The notes under the pieces: model-generated
What the model was told of the DNA's origin: nothing
Seen by the model: the letters and a program-made list of their open reading frames with translations, nothing else
The model's database searches: none
NCBI RefSeq assembly: GCF_014192415.1
Contig: NZ_JACHXY010000001.1
Coordinates: 124,001 to 188,000, forward strand
DNA length: 64,000 bases
From: Microbacterium proteolyticum
Lineage (GTDB): Bacteria > Actinomycetota > Actinomycetes > Actinomycetales > Microbacteriaceae
Direction of reading: 5' to 3'
Part shown: positions 25,877 through 40,228 of the stretch, one piece after another
How the letters are laid out: the number at the start of each line of letters is the position of its first letter
How positions within the stretch are numbered: position 1 is the first letter of the stretch
Program-made: the position numbers and the translations under genes

Positions 25877-26520
25877 TTCGGGACCTCTCCGTCGAATCCG
25901 TCTGAGCCGTCGTCGAGCAACGGCGAGATGTGCGGCAGCTCGTCGAGCGAGTTGATGCCGAGGTTGACCAGCAGCTGGTCGGTGGTGCCGTAGTGGATGG
26001 CACCCGTATCCGGGTCGGTGAACACCTCGGTGATCAGCCCGCGCGAGAGCAGGGTCCGAACGACCGAGTCGACGTTCACGGCACGGATGGATGCCACCTG
26101 CCCGCGCGTGACGGGCTGCTTGTACGCGATGACGGCCAGGGTCTCCAGCGCCGCCTGCGACAGGCGCGAGGGGGCCTGGGTGTTCACGAACTCGGCCACG
26201 ACGTCGTCGTGCTCCTCGCGCACGTAGAGGCGCCATCCGCCCCCGACCTCGCGCAGCTCGAAGCCCCGGCGCGGGCCGCCGGTCTCGCCGTCGTAGTCGG
26301 CGACGAGCGCTTCGACCGCCTGGCGGACGGCGGTTACGGGCGCCGCCACCGCTGCCGCGAGGCTCACCACGCTCCGGGGTTCGTCGAGGACGAGCAGGAT
26401 CGCCTCCAGACGACGGGCGACGGATGCCGTGTCGCTCGGGCGTGGAGCGAGGGTCGCACCGTCCGCGGGGGCGGTGTCGTCGCCGTGCCCGGCTGCGGTG
26501 AGGGTGGTGTCAGCGGTCAT
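25873..26520 (-). CDS. scpB: Segregation and condensation protein B
   Basis: 215 residues, containing the two winged-helix domains of ScpB: VARRLEAILLVLDEPRSVVSL... and LSQAALETLAVIAYKQPVTRGQVASIRAVNVDSVVRTLLSRGLI, the most conserved block. ScpB dimers bind ScpA and SMC to form the bacterial condensin complex. It sits between scpA (11-bp overlap) and rluB (4-bp overlap). The Ala/Thr-rich first 35 residues are probably disordered. Confidence 0.95.
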   Translation of the reverse strand: MTADTTLTAAGHGDDTAPADGATLAPRPSDTASVARRLEAILLVLDEPRSVVSLAAAVAAPVTAVRQAVEALVADYDGETGGPRRGFELREVGGGWRLYVREEHDDVVAEFVNTQAPSRLSQAALETLAVIAYKQPVTRGQVASIRAVNVDSVVRTLLSRGLITEVFTDPDTGAIHYGTTDQLLVNLGINSLDELPHISPLLDDGSDGFDGEVPK

Positions 26521-27313
26521 AGTCGGCTCCGAGGGCGGCGAGGTTGTCTTCCGACCACCGTTCGGCGGTCCAGCGCAGGGTCAGCTCGCCCAGCGGTTCG
26601 AGCTGCTCGAACGACAGCGCGGCGTGACGGTACAACTCGAGGATCGACAGGAACCGTGCGACGACGACCCCCGTCTCGGTGACGCCCGCGACGAGGTCGC
26701 GGAAGTTCAGGGTGCCCGCAGAGCGGAGGAGGGTCACGACGATGGCGGCCTGCTCGCGGATGCTGATGAGGGGTGCGTGCAGATGGTCCAAGCCCACCGT
26801 CGGGATCTGCTTCGGCGCGAACGCCACCACGGCGAGGGCGGCGAAGTCGTCGGCGCTCAGGGTCCACTTCAGCTCCGGCACGGCGCTGCGGTACTTCTCG
26901 TCGAGACGGACGCTGCGGGTGTGCAGCCTGTCCTCGCGCTGCAGGCAGCGGGCGAACCACGCCGACACCTCTTTGAAGGCGCGGTACTGCAGCAGACGCG
27001 CGAACAGCAGATCGCGCGCTTCCAGGAGCGCCACCGACTCGGCATCCACCAGTTCTCCCTGCGGGAGGAGGCCGGCGATCTTCATGTCGAGCAGGGTCGC
27101 CGCGACGACGAGGAACTCGGAGGCCTCGTCGAGATCGCCCTCGGGACCCATTGCGCGCAGGTACGCGATGAACTCGTCTGTCACGCGGCTGAGGGCGACC
27201 TCGGTGATGTCGAGCTCCGCGCGCGAGATGAGGGTGAGCAGCAGGTCGAAAGGACCGTCGAAGACCGGGAGGGTGACGCGGAAGCCGTGCGCCGCATCGG
27301 TCCCTTCGGTCAT
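26510..27313 (-). CDS. scpA: Segregation and condensation protein A
   Basis: 267 residues from ATG 27313. The N-terminal kleisin motif FRVTLPVFDGPFDLLLTLISRAELDITEVALSRVTDEFIAYL is diagnostic; a C-terminal winged helix (LSFEQLEPLGELTLRWTAERWSEDNL) binds the SMC head. ScpA bridges SMC and ScpB. A GTG at 27382 in the same frame overlaps the end of parA by 17 bases and follows GGGAG, so a 23-codon longer start is possible; I prefer the ATG because the extra residues are not conserved-looking. Confidence 0.94.
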   Translation of the reverse strand: MTEGTDAAHGFRVTLPVFDGPFDLLLTLISRAELDITEVALSRVTDEFIAYLRAMGPEGDLDEASEFLVVAATLLDMKIAGLLPQGELVDAESVALLEARDLLFARLLQYRAFKEVSAWFARCLQREDRLHTRSVRLDEKYRSAVPELKWTLSADDFAALAVVAFAPKQIPTVGLDHLHAPLISIREQAAIVVTLLRSAGTLNFRDLVAGVTETGVVVARFLSILELYRHAALSFEQLEPLGELTLRWTAERWSEDNLAALGADYDR

Positions 27314-27365
27314 CGCAGGGACCCCGGTCGCACGCTGGGGGGCCGACGTGTCGGCGAGGGTGTCG

Positions 27366-28268
27366 TCAGGCGACGGCGCCACGGGCGACCAGCTCCCGCG
27401 CCAGCCGCAGGTAGGCCTGGGCGGCGGCGTGCTCGGGCGCGAACTCCGTGATCGGCATGCCCGAGACCGAGGCATCCGGGAACTTCACCGTGCGACCGAT
27501 CACCGTCTCGAGCACGTCGTCGCCGAACGCCTCGACCACGCGCTCGAGCACCTCGCGCGAGTGGAGCGTGCGCGGGTCGTACATCGTGGCGAGCACCCCG
27601 TCGAGCTCGATCGCGGGGTTGAGCCGGTCGCGCACCTTGTCGATCGTCTCGACCAGCAGGGCCACACCGCGCAGGGCGAAGAACTCGCACTCGAGCGGGA
27701 TCAGCACGCCGTGCGCCGCGGTGAGGGCGTTCACGGTCAGCAGCCCGAGCGACGGCTGGCAGTCGATGAGGATGACGTCGTAGTCGGCCGCCACCTTGCG
27801 CAGAACCCGGGCGAGGATCGTCTCGCGTGCGACCTCGTTGACGAGGTGCACCTCGGCCGCCGACAGGTCGATGTTGGCCGGCAGGAGGTCGAGACCCTCG
27901 ACGCGCGTGGCCACGATGACCTCGCGCGGGTCGCGCTTGGTGTCGAGCAGCAGGTCGTAGATGGTGGGCACGTCGTGCGTCTGGATGCCGAGACCCGCCG
28001 ACAGGGCGCCCTGCGGGTCGAAGTCGATCGCGAGGACACGACGCCCGTAGCCGGCGAGGGAAGCGGCCAGGTTTATGGTCGTCGTCGTCTTGCCGACTCC
28101 GCCCTTCTGGTTGCACAACGCGATGATGCGGGCGGGACCGTGTCCGTCGAGCGGCTTCGGGGTGGGGAACCCCTGGTAGGGGCGTCCGGTGGGTCCGAGG
28201 ATGACCTCGTCCGCGCCCGTTTTCGTGCCCTTCGTGCTCGCCGACACCGAGTCTCCCGCCTTCGTCAT
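27366..28268 (-). CDS. ParA/Soj family ATPase
   Basis: 300 residues. The deviant Walker A CNQKGGVGKTTTTINLAASLAGYGRR, switch I DFDPQGAL and the DCQPSLGLLTVNAL Walker B region define a ParA/MinD ATPase. It lies directly upstream of scpA-scpB rather than with parB and the origin, a placement conserved in actinobacteria, so it is the second 'ParA-like' protein linked to condensin, not the origin-segregation ParA. A basic/Gly-rich N-terminal extension of about 50 residues precedes the ATPase core. Its partner is unknown. Confidence 0.92.
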   Translation of the reverse strand: MTKAGDSVSASTKGTKTGADEVILGPTGRPYQGFPTPKPLDGHGPARIIALCNQKGGVGKTTTTINLAASLAGYGRRVLAIDFDPQGALSAGLGIQTHDVPTIYDLLLDTKRDPREVIVATRVEGLDLLPANIDLSAAEVHLVNEVARETILARVLRKVAADYDVILIDCQPSLGLLTVNALTAAHGVLIPLECEFFALRGVALLVETIDKVRDRLNPAIELDGVLATMYDPRTLHSREVLERVVEAFGDDVLETVIGRTVKFPDASVSGMPITEFAPEHAAAQAYLRLARELVARGAVA

Positions 28269-28423
28269 AACGTCGTCGAGTCTAGCCGCCGCCCGGTCCC
28301 CCGCCCGGTGCACGCGCCGAACGCCGGCCCAGGTCCCTGCGCCTGTCGACGGGACCGCGACGCGCGTGCGCCTGTGCGTACACCCTCCGCGATGCGCACA
28401 ACCTCGGCCCGAGGCAGCGACGC

Positions 28424-29224
28424 CTACCTGACTTCGCGCGGATCGCTGAGCGTGCGCATCCGCCGCACCTGCACGGCCACCGCCAGCGCCAGCGTCGCCA
28501 CACCCCACGCGGCGGCGACCTTCATCAGCACGCCGTAGATCAGGTGGGTGGGCGTGTAGTCCGCGTCGAACCACCCCTCGACCGCGAGCGCGACGAGGGT
28601 CGCGACGACCAGCGCCACCGGAAGCGATGCCCACCACGCCAGCCGCACGGCATCCGGAAGCACCCGCACCACCGGTCGAGCCTCCCGCCGCGACAACCAC
28701 CAGAGCCCGAAGATCGCGAGTCCGACGAGCCCCAACACCCCCGAGCCGTACTGCAACCACTTCACGCCCAGCAGCGGACCCCACTGCTGCTCGAGCGCCG
28801 GGAACAGCGCCTCGCCCGCCCGGCCCTCGTGGGTGAAGAAGTCCCACGCGACGTGCGTGACCACCCCGAGCGCAAGCGACACCACGAGCCACAGGATGCC
28901 GACCACTCCCCCACCGAGGGTCTCGCGGACGGCTGCGCGGGCTCCGGCATCCCACCCCGCCGGAAGGCGATCCGCGACGATCCGAGGCGTCAACTCCCGC
29001 GTCGCCGGACGCAGGACGCATCGCCACACCAGGAGCAGCACGAACGCCATGACCACCGTCGCGGGCAGCCACGCGAGGTCGTGCGTCACCGCGTACGACG
29101 GCACGACGCCGCGCAGGAACAACGGCAGATCGGGCGTCATCGCACCGATGGCGACGGCCGCCGGCACGAGCGGTGTGCGCAGGAACGGCAGCGCGACGAC
29201 CGCGTGGCTGACCGTGAACGGCAC
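28424..29224 (-). CDS. DUF4184 family membrane protein
   Basis: 266 residues. The start MPFTVSHAVVALPF with an HD-like early motif and IGAMTPDLPLFL is the DUF4184 (PF13803) signature, followed by six membrane segments with THVAWDFFTHEGR. The His/Asp residues resemble YdjM-type membrane-bound metal-dependent hydrolases, but activity is unproven. It starts one base after the tyrS stop, so it is co-transcribed with tyrS. Confidence 0.87.
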   Translation of the reverse strand: MPFTVSHAVVALPFLRTPLVPAAVAIGAMTPDLPLFLRGVVPSYAVTHDLAWLPATVVMAFVLLLVWRCVLRPATRELTPRIVADRLPAGWDAGARAAVRETLGGGVVGILWLVVSLALGVVTHVAWDFFTHEGRAGEALFPALEQQWGPLLGVKWLQYGSGVLGLVGLAIFGLWWLSRREARPVVRVLPDAVRLAWWASLPVALVVATLVALAVEGWFDADYTPTHLIYGVLMKVAAAWGVATLALAVAVQVRRMRTLSDPREVR

Positions 29225-29225
29225 G

Positions 29226-30539
29226 TCAGCTGAGGAACAGCCCGGCGAGCGTCTTCTTGCCGCGCCGCAGCACCGACACCCCGCCCGGGAGCGAGCCCCC
29301 GACGATCGCGTCGTCGGCGGTCACTTTCTCGCCGTCCAGCGAGACGCCGCCCTGCGCGATCGCACGGCGCGCGTCGCTGAGGCTCGACGACAGGCCCGTG
29401 GCCGTGAGCGCCTCGACGACCGTGACGCCTGCGGCGACGGTCGCGTGCGGCAATTCCTCGAGGGCTGCGCGCAGGGTCGCGGCATCCAGGGTCCGCACGT
29501 CGCCCTGGCCGAACAGCGCCTCGGTCGCGGCGATCACGGCCTCGGTCGCCTCCGCGCCGTGCACCGTGGTCAGCACCTCGCGGGCGAGGCGCTTCTGCGC
29601 GGTCCGGCGGAACGGCTCCTCCGCGACGAGGCGGGCGTAGTCGTCGATCTCGGCACGCGTGAGGAACGTGAAGACCTTCAGGCGTTCGACCACGTCGCGG
29701 TCGTCGGTGTTGAGCCAGAACTGGTACATCACCCACGGGCTGCACATCTCGGCATCCAGCCAGATGGCGTTGCCCTCGCTCTTGCCGAACTTCGTGCCGT
29801 CGCTGTTGGTGATGAGCGGCGTGCCGATGGCGTGCACCGAGACGCCCTCGACCTTGCGGACCAGGTCGGTACCGCTGGTGAGGTTGCCCCACTGGTCGCT
29901 GCCGCCGGTCTGCAGCACGCAGCCGTACTGGCGGTGCAGCTCCAAGTAGTCGAGGCCCTGCAGGATCTGGTAGCTGAACTCGGTGTAGCTGATCCCGGCC
30001 TCGGAGTTCAGGCGTGCACTGACGGCGTCCTTCTTCAGCATCGTGCCGACGCGGAAGTGCTTGCCGATCTCGCGGAGGAAGTCGATGGCGCTGAGCGGCG
30101 CCGTCCAGTCGAGGTTGTTGACGATGCGGGCGGCGTTCTCTCCGTCGAAGCTGAGGAAGCGCTCGACCTGGGCGCGCAGCTTGCCGACCCACTCCTCGAC
30201 GGTCTCGCGCGTGTTGAGCGTGCGCTCGGCCGTCGGACGCGGGTCGCCGACGAGCCCCGTCGAGCCGCCGACGAGTCCGAGCGGGCGGTGCCCGGCGAGC
30301 TGCAGGCGACGCATCGTCAGCAGCTGCACGAGGTTGCCCAGGTGAAGGCTCGGCGCGGTCGGGTCGAAGCCGCAGTAGTAGACGATCGGCTCGCCCGAGA
30401 GGAGCTCTCGCAGCTCGCCCTCATCCGTCGACACCTGCACGAGTCCGCGATACACCAGCTCGTCCCAGACGTTGGCGAAAGTCGGGTCGTTGGCGGGTGC
30501 GAGGGCGCTCACGGGCGCCGCATCGATGGAGGCAGACAC
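29226..30539 (-). CDS. tyrS: Tyrosyl-tRNA synthetase
   Basis: 437 residues from a GTG six bases after a TACCCT -10 box (leaderless). Class I motifs: the HIGH-type HLGN in DPTAPSLHLGNLVQLLTM, the tyrosine pocket YCGFDPTAP and QLLQGLDYLELHRQY-like region, and the KMSKS variant KFGKSEGNAIWLD. A C-terminal S4 domain (SSLSDARRAIAQGGVSLDGEKV) binds tRNA-Tyr. No T-box is present (the leader is absent). Confidence 0.97.
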   Translation of the reverse strand: MSASIDAAPVSALAPANDPTFANVWDELVYRGLVQVSTDEGELRELLSGEPIVYYCGFDPTAPSLHLGNLVQLLTMRRLQLAGHRPLGLVGGSTGLVGDPRPTAERTLNTRETVEEWVGKLRAQVERFLSFDGENAARIVNNLDWTAPLSAIDFLREIGKHFRVGTMLKKDAVSARLNSEAGISYTEFSYQILQGLDYLELHRQYGCVLQTGGSDQWGNLTSGTDLVRKVEGVSVHAIGTPLITNSDGTKFGKSEGNAIWLDAEMCSPWVMYQFWLNTDDRDVVERLKVFTFLTRAEIDDYARLVAEEPFRRTAQKRLAREVLTTVHGAEATEAVIAATEALFGQGDVRTLDAATLRAALEELPHATVAAGVTVVEALTATGLSSSLSDARRAIAQGGVSLDGEKVTADDAIVGGSLPGGVSVLRRGKKTLAGLFLS

Positions 30540-30545
30540 CGGTTC

Positions 30546-30551
30546 AGGGTA
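30546..30551 (-). promoter_or_regulatory. -10 box of tyrS (leaderless)
   Basis: TACCCT on the minus strand, six bases before the tyrS GTG. The same hexamer with the same spacing occurs before the putative arginine leader peptide. Confidence 0.5.
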
Positions 30552-30681
30552 TCAGCGGGGGTGTCGGACTCCGGATGCCGCGGGCTCGCCGCGTCGCGGG
30601 ACTCGGCCCGGGACCGTGCACTGCGGTCGGTTCGGGGTCTGCGCCGTCGAAGGGACCGCTCCCGGATGGTGGACCCGGCCC

Positions 30682-31392
30682 TCAGCCCGGTGCGATGCCC
30701 CACGCCACGAGGAACGCCGCCGCCAGCGCCGTCACCCAGCTCACGAGGCTGCCGATGAGGAAGTACTCGGCGCGGTCGCCGCCGTCGCCGTCGCGGGAGA
30801 TCTCGGGGAAGCGCACGATGCCCTTGGCGGCGAGCACCGCGGCGATGAGCGTGTAGGCCCCCGCCAGGGTCAGCGCGAAGACGAGGATGCGCTCCAGCGG
30901 TCCGATGAGCCGGCCCCCCTTGAGCGTCGGCGCGGTGGTCTCGTCGGGCGTCTCGCCCGCGCCCATCTCCGAGCGCAGGGCGATGCGCACCACGGCGTTG
31001 CCGGACTCGAGCAGGAACACCACGCACCCCACGACCAGCACGACCACGTCGATCGAGACGGCATCCGTCGAGCGATACGACGCCCACATCTCGCCCAGGA
31101 TGCCGGGGCGCGCGCGGCCGGGGGCGAGCACCACGCACGACGCGGCGGCCAGCGCGAGCAGCGCGACCGGCCAGAGTCCCGCGCGGGCCGGGCCCTGCTC
31201 GGGGACGACCCAGGTCCAGATCGCGGCGACGGCGACGGCGAGCACGCCCGCGATCACGGCGTCGACACCCGCCGCGAGGACGATGAGCAGTGCCGCGACG
31301 ACCGCGTACGCGATCCACCGACGGGCGCGGATCATCTGGCGCAGCAGATCGACCGCGCCGACGGCGAGCAGGAGGAGGCCTGCGGCGATCAC
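30682..31392 (-). CDS. Hypothetical multi-pass membrane protein downstream of satD
   Basis: 236 residues from a GTG that overlaps the stop of satD (GTGA). About seven hydrophobic segments; a polar loop (RSEMGAGETPDETTAPTLKGGRL) separates the third and fourth pairs. I do not recognise a named family, but SatD genes are commonly followed by such a DUF3307-less membrane partner. Strict coupling to satD suggests that the two act together, possibly under the same dyad operator. Confidence 0.75.
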   Translation of the reverse strand: MIAAGLLLLAVGAVDLLRQMIRARRWIAYAVVAALLIVLAAGVDAVIAGVLAVAVAAIWTWVVPEQGPARAGLWPVALLALAAASCVVLAPGRARPGILGEMWASYRSTDAVSIDVVVLVVGCVVFLLESGNAVVRIALRSEMGAGETPDETTAPTLKGGRLIGPLERILVFALTLAGAYTLIAAVLAAKGIVRFPEISRDGDGGDRAEYFLIGSLVSWVTALAAAFLVAWGIAPG

Positions 31393-32036
31393 GCGCGGCC
31401 GTCCCGCGTGAGCACGGCGAAGCCCTCGATGAGCGCGGCCGACCCGGCCGCGGCGAGCGCCTGCGACACCGCCGACTGGCTGATGCCCTCGCCCTCGGCG
31501 AGCTCGCGCTGCGACCGGCCGAGGCAGCGCCCGGCGGTGAGGCGACGTGTGCGCTCGCTCATCGCCGAGACGAGCTGGTCGCGTGCGAGGGCATAGGCGT
31601 TGGCGACTGCGACGGTATCGGCCATGGCGGCATCTTCTCGCTCGGAGGCCGCGATCCAGGTGCGCGCGAAGGGCGCTGTGCGTTGCTGCATCCGCTCGAC
31701 GGTCTCGACGGCCGTTCGCGCGGCCCACCACGCGGGCCCCTCGGGCACGGTGCGATCGTCGAGCACGATGGGGCGCACCTCGCCCACCCCCACGCCGAAG
31801 CGGCAGTCGATGTCGTCGGGCAGGGTCAGGCGCACCAGCAGCAGCGACGCGAGAGCGTCATCGAGGCGGGCGTACTCGCCCTGCAGTTCGTCGCCGACCG
31901 TCGCGGTCAGGGCCTGGACGGCGACCGGCAGATCGGCGTCGACCTGCTCGACCACCTCGGCGATCCGGCGCTGCGCGGCGGCGCGATCGTCGAGCCGCCG
32001 AGAGGCGACGATGTCGGCGATCACGACCACGGTCAT
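31389..32036 (-). CDS. SatD family protein with C-terminal helix-turn-helix
   Basis: 215 residues. The N-terminal block (VVVIADIVASRRLDDRAAAQRRIAEVVEQVD... TVGDELQGEY... LPDDIDCRFGVGVGEV) is the SatD domain (PF16264), named after an acid-inducible Streptococcus mutans locus. Near the C-terminus LGRSQRELAEGEGISQSAVSQALAAAG is a convincing DNA-binding helix-turn-helix. The ATG is six bases from a TAGGCT -10 that is embedded in an AT-rich dyad, so SatD most likely represses its own operon. The signal is unknown. Confidence 0.85.
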   Translation of the reverse strand: MTVVVIADIVASRRLDDRAAAQRRIAEVVEQVDADLPVAVQALTATVGDELQGEYARLDDALASLLLVRLTLPDDIDCRFGVGVGEVRPIVLDDRTVPEGPAWWAARTAVETVERMQQRTAPFARTWIAASEREDAAMADTVAVANAYALARDQLVSAMSERTRRLTAGRCLGRSQRELAEGEGISQSAVSQALAAAGSAALIEGFAVLTRDGRA

Positions 32037-32042
32037 GACATA

Positions 32043-32073
32043 AGCCTATCGCTTATCATTTCGTTTTGATAAG
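32043..32073 (-). promoter_or_regulatory. satD promoter with overlapping dyad operator
   Basis: -10 TAGGCT (32043-32048), -35 TTATCA (32067-32072, spacer 18) and the inverted repeat CTTATCA (32052-32058) / TGATAAG (32067-32073) occupy the same bases; the arms extend imperfectly to CTATCG / GAATAG. The patch is strikingly AT-rich for this genome. Confidence 0.6.
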
Positions 32074-32087
32074 TGAATAGCTGATAT

Positions 32088-37705
<5,618 letters not shown>

Positions 37706-37709
<4 letters not shown>

Positions 37710-38863
37710 GAGGAGTAGGCGCTGTTCTCGTGGACGTAATCGTGCGTGAGGTCGTTGGTGCGGATGGTGGCCGCAGCCGAGCCGACGCGCAGGTCGACGA
37801 CGAGGTCGGTCGCGCGAGGGGTGAGGTCGACGTCTTCGCGGGGGCGGTCGGGGCCGCCGGCGGTGCAGACGCGCACCCCGTTCATCCACACGTCGACGTC
37901 GTACGGGTCGAAGTCCGCGTCGGTCGTGCCGATGGCCGCGAGCACGCGTCCCCAGTTGGGATCGTTGCCGAAGATCGCGGCCTTGAAGAGGTTGTTCCGG
38001 GCGATCGAGCGGCCCACCTCGACCGCGTCCTCCTCGGTGGCGGCGCCGATCACCCGGATGGTGATGTCGTGGCTGGCCCCCTCGGCGTCGCCCTGCAACT
38101 GGGTGGCGAGGTCGTCGCACACCTCGGTCAGCGCGGCGGTGAACTCGTCGGCGGAGAGACGGATGCCACTGGCCCCGCTCGCCATCAGCGTCACCTGGTC
38201 GTTGGTCGACATGCACCCGTCGGAGTCCAGCCGGTCGAAGCTCACCCGGGTGGCGGCGCGGAGCGCGGCATCCGCTTCGGACGGCTCCAACACGACGTCT
38301 GTCGTGATGACGACGAGCATGGTCGCGAGGCCCGGTGCGAGCATGCCGGCGCCCTTGGCCATGCCGCCGATCGCCCAGCCGTCGCCGGTGTGGACGGCCC
38401 GCTTGGGCTTCGAGTCGGTCGTCATGATCGCGAGAGAAGCGTCTTCGCCGCCCTCGGCGGACAGTGCTGCGACACCCTGCTCGACACCGTCGAGCACTTT
38501 GGCGCGGAACACCTCGTCGCCCGTGCCGATGAGCCCCGTCGAGCACACGACCACGTCGCCCGCGCCGACGCCGAGGAGCTCGGCGGCACGCTCGGCGGTC
38601 TGGTGGGTCGTCTGGAACCCGAACGAGCCGGTGAAGCAGTTCGCGCCGCCGGAGTTGAGTACGACCGCCTCGACGACGCCGTCCTTGACGACCTGCTCCG
38701 ACCAGAGGATGGGGTTGGCCTTCGCACGGTTCGACGTGAACACCGCCGCTCCCACCTTGAGCGGTCCGCGGTTGACGACGAGGGCGACATCGCGTGCGCC
38801 GGTCGACTTCAGTCCCACAGCGACCCCGGCCGCTTCGAATCCGGTGGCGACGGTCACGCTCAC
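37706..38863 (-). CDS. argJ: Bifunctional glutamate N-acetyltransferase / ornithine acetyltransferase
   Basis: 385 residues from a GTG overlapping the argC stop. The autocleavage site is in [15 protein letters not shown], with nucleophile Thr181 at the start of the beta chain. [16 protein letters not shown] precedes it and [14 protein letters not shown] follows. ArgJ recycles the acetyl group from acetylornithine to glutamate, so a separate argA is not strictly needed. Whether it also uses acetyl-CoA is not readable from sequence. Confidence 0.96.
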
Positions 38864-39909
38864 GGGGCGACTCCATTCAGGGGAAGGGCGGTGGCCTCGT
38901 CGAGGCCCAGCGCGATGTTCATGGACTGCACGGCGGCACCGGCCGTGCCCTTGACGAGGTTGTCGACGGCGGCGACCACGATCACCCGGTTCGCTCCGCG
39001 GTCGATCGCCAGCCCCAGCGAGGCGATGTTCGCCCCCAGCACGTCGGCCGTCCGCGGGAACACCCCCGCCGGCAGCAGCTCGACGAAGGGCTCGTCGGCA
39101 TATGCGGCCTCCCACGCGGCGCGGATCTCGGCATCCGTCACCTCGCCCCGGATCGGAGCGGTCGAGGTGGCGAGAATGCCCCGCGACATCGGCACGAGCA
39201 CCGGAGTGAACGAGATCCGGATGCCGTCAGCCGGGGCCCCCGCGGCGACGAGCGCCTGGCGGATCTCGGGGATGTGACGATGCGTACCGCCGACGGCATA
39301 TGGATTCGCCGAGCCGAGGATCTCACTGGCTAGCAGGTTGGTCTTGGCGGCCTTGCCGGCACCGCTGGGACCCACGGCCAGCACCGAGACGATGTCACCC
39401 GGGTCGATCACTCCGGCGGCGACGCCCGGGGCGAGCGAGAGTGCGACGGTGGAAGCGTTGCACCCGGGGGCGGCGATACGCGTCGCTCCGCGGAGGTGCT
39501 CACGCTGCTTGACACCGCCGACGGTGAGTTCGGGCACCCCGTACGCCCACGGTTCGGGGTGGTCTCCCCCGTAGAACGTCGCCCAGTCCTCGGGTGAGGT
39601 CAGCCGATGGTCGGCGCCCGCGTCGATGACCAGGGGCGTGTCGGCGAGCGCGTCGGTGTACTGCGCCGACTGCCCGTGCGGAAGGGCGAGGACCACCACG
39701 TCGTGCCCGGCGAGCACCTCGGGTGTCGTGGCCTGCAGTTCGAGGTGGGCGAGCGAACGCAGGTGCGGCTGGTGCGCGACGAGCGGCTGGCCGGCGCTGG
39801 AGTGCGCGGTCACCGTACGGATCTCGACATCGGGATGGGCCGCGAGCAAGCGCAGGATCTCGCCGCCCGCATAGCCGGAAGCGCCGGAGACGGCGACCGA
39901 GAGGGTCAT
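38860..39909 (-). CDS. argC: N-acetyl-gamma-glutamyl-phosphate reductase
   Basis: 349 residues. NADP-binding [21 protein letters not shown] at the N-terminus; catalytic Cys150 in [16 protein letters not shown]; His in [11 protein letters not shown]. First gene of the argCJBDF cluster. No Shine-Dalgarno is obvious in the immediate upstream bases beyond AGGTAG (CCTAAGGTAGAAAC), and the gene is preceded at 82 bases by a short arginine-rich reading frame that could control it. Confidence 0.96.
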   Translation of the reverse strand: MTLSVAVSGASGYAGGEILRLLAAHPDVEIRTVTAHSSAGQPLVAHQPHLRSLAHLELQATTPEVLAGHDVVVLALPHGQSAQYTDALADTPLVIDAGADHRLTSPEDWATFYGGDHPEPWAYGVPELTVGGVKQREHLRGATRIAAPGCNASTVALSLAPGVAAGVIDPGDIVSVLAVGPSGAGKAAKTNLLASEILGSANPYAVGGTHRHIPEIRQALVAAGAPADGIRISFTPVLVPMSRGILATSTAPIRGEVTDAEIRAAWEAAYADEPFVELLPAGVFPRTADVLGANIASLGLAIDRGANRVIVVAAVDNLVKGTAGAAVQSMNIALGLDEATALPLNGVAP

Positions 39910-39958
39910 GTTTCTACCTTAGGAGTCGGGACGTGTGCTGAATCAGCGTGAACCGGGG

Positions 39959-40005
39959 CGGCGACGCCCGCATGCCCGACCGTCGGCGGGTTTACGAGGT
40001 CGCCG
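39959..40005 (-). promoter_or_regulatory. Complementary arms around the end of the Arg leader ORF
   Basis: CGGCGAC (39999-40005, just after the Arg codons) is complementary to GTCGCCG (39959-39965), enclosing alternatives such as CCGAC/GTCGG and CCCGC/GCGGG in the 39970-39990 stretch. The arms could pair differently depending on ribosome position. No U-tract follows, so an effect would be on translation or Rho. Confidence 0.35.
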
Positions 40006-40087
40006 AGAGTCGGCGCGTGACCCGACGTCGACGCTCGCCACCGGTGCTCACGAAGAGCTCCTCGGGGCGCACGTTGATCGACGACAT
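39992..40087 (-). CDS. Candidate arginine leader peptide upstream of argC
   Basis: 31 codons on the minus strand, starting MSSINVRPEELF and ending ERRRRVTRRLSATS with a TAA stop. Six of the last thirteen residues are Arg, encoded CGT CGA CGT CGG, then CGC CGA, including the rare CGA twice. There is no Shine-Dalgarno, but the ATG lies six bases from TACCCT with a TTGCCC -35 at an 18-bp spacer, so a leaderless transcript beginning at the ATG is likely. It ends 82 bases before argC. By analogy with the leaderless poly-Cys leader peptides of mycobacteria, ribosome stalling at low Arg-tRNA could derepress argCJBDF. This is inference; the ORF and promoter are seen. Confidence 0.5.
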   Translation of the reverse strand: MSSINVRPEELFVSTGGERRRRVTRRLSATS

Positions 40088-40093
40088 GTGGCG

Positions 40094-40123
40094 AGGGTAG
40101 CCGCCCCGCGGGCGGACGGGCAA
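40094..40123 (-). promoter_or_regulatory. Promoter of the Arg leader / arg operon
   Basis: -35 TTGCCC (40118-40123), 18-bp spacer, -10 TACCCT (40094-40099), six bases to the leader ATG. Confidence 0.5.
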
Positions 40124-40182
40124 ATCGGCGCGGACGCGGAAGCGTGCGACGGTCGAGGCGGGGGCGTCCCACGCGATCGACG

Positions 40183-40219
40183 CCGAAGCGCCGCACGGCG
40201 AAAGCCGGCGGCGCTTCGG
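40183..40219 (-). terminator. Hairpin terminator after pheT
   Basis: Perfect 12-bp stem CCGAAGCGCCGC / GCGGCGCTTCGG, continued by CGGC / GCCG around a GAAA (minus: TTTC) loop, ten bases beyond the pheT stop. No U-tract. It separates pheST from the arg leader promoter. Confidence 0.7.
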
Positions 40220-40228
40220 AGGGAGCGT

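Noticed and set aside
27366..28268. Chromosomal origin-segregation parA
   Set aside because: No parB, gidB or origin features are nearby; the gene sits in the condensin operon, so it is the condensin-linked ParA-like ATPase.
29226..30600. T-box riboswitch in front of tyrS
   Set aside because: tyrS starts six bases after its -10 box, so there is no leader RNA to hold a T-box.
39937..39947. Palindrome GCTGAATCAGC upstream of argC as an ArgR (ARG-box) site
   Set aside because: It has only a single TGAAT half-site and none of the AT-rich 18-bp pattern of ARG boxes, and it lies between the leader ORF and argC rather than over the promoter. I note it but do not call an operator.
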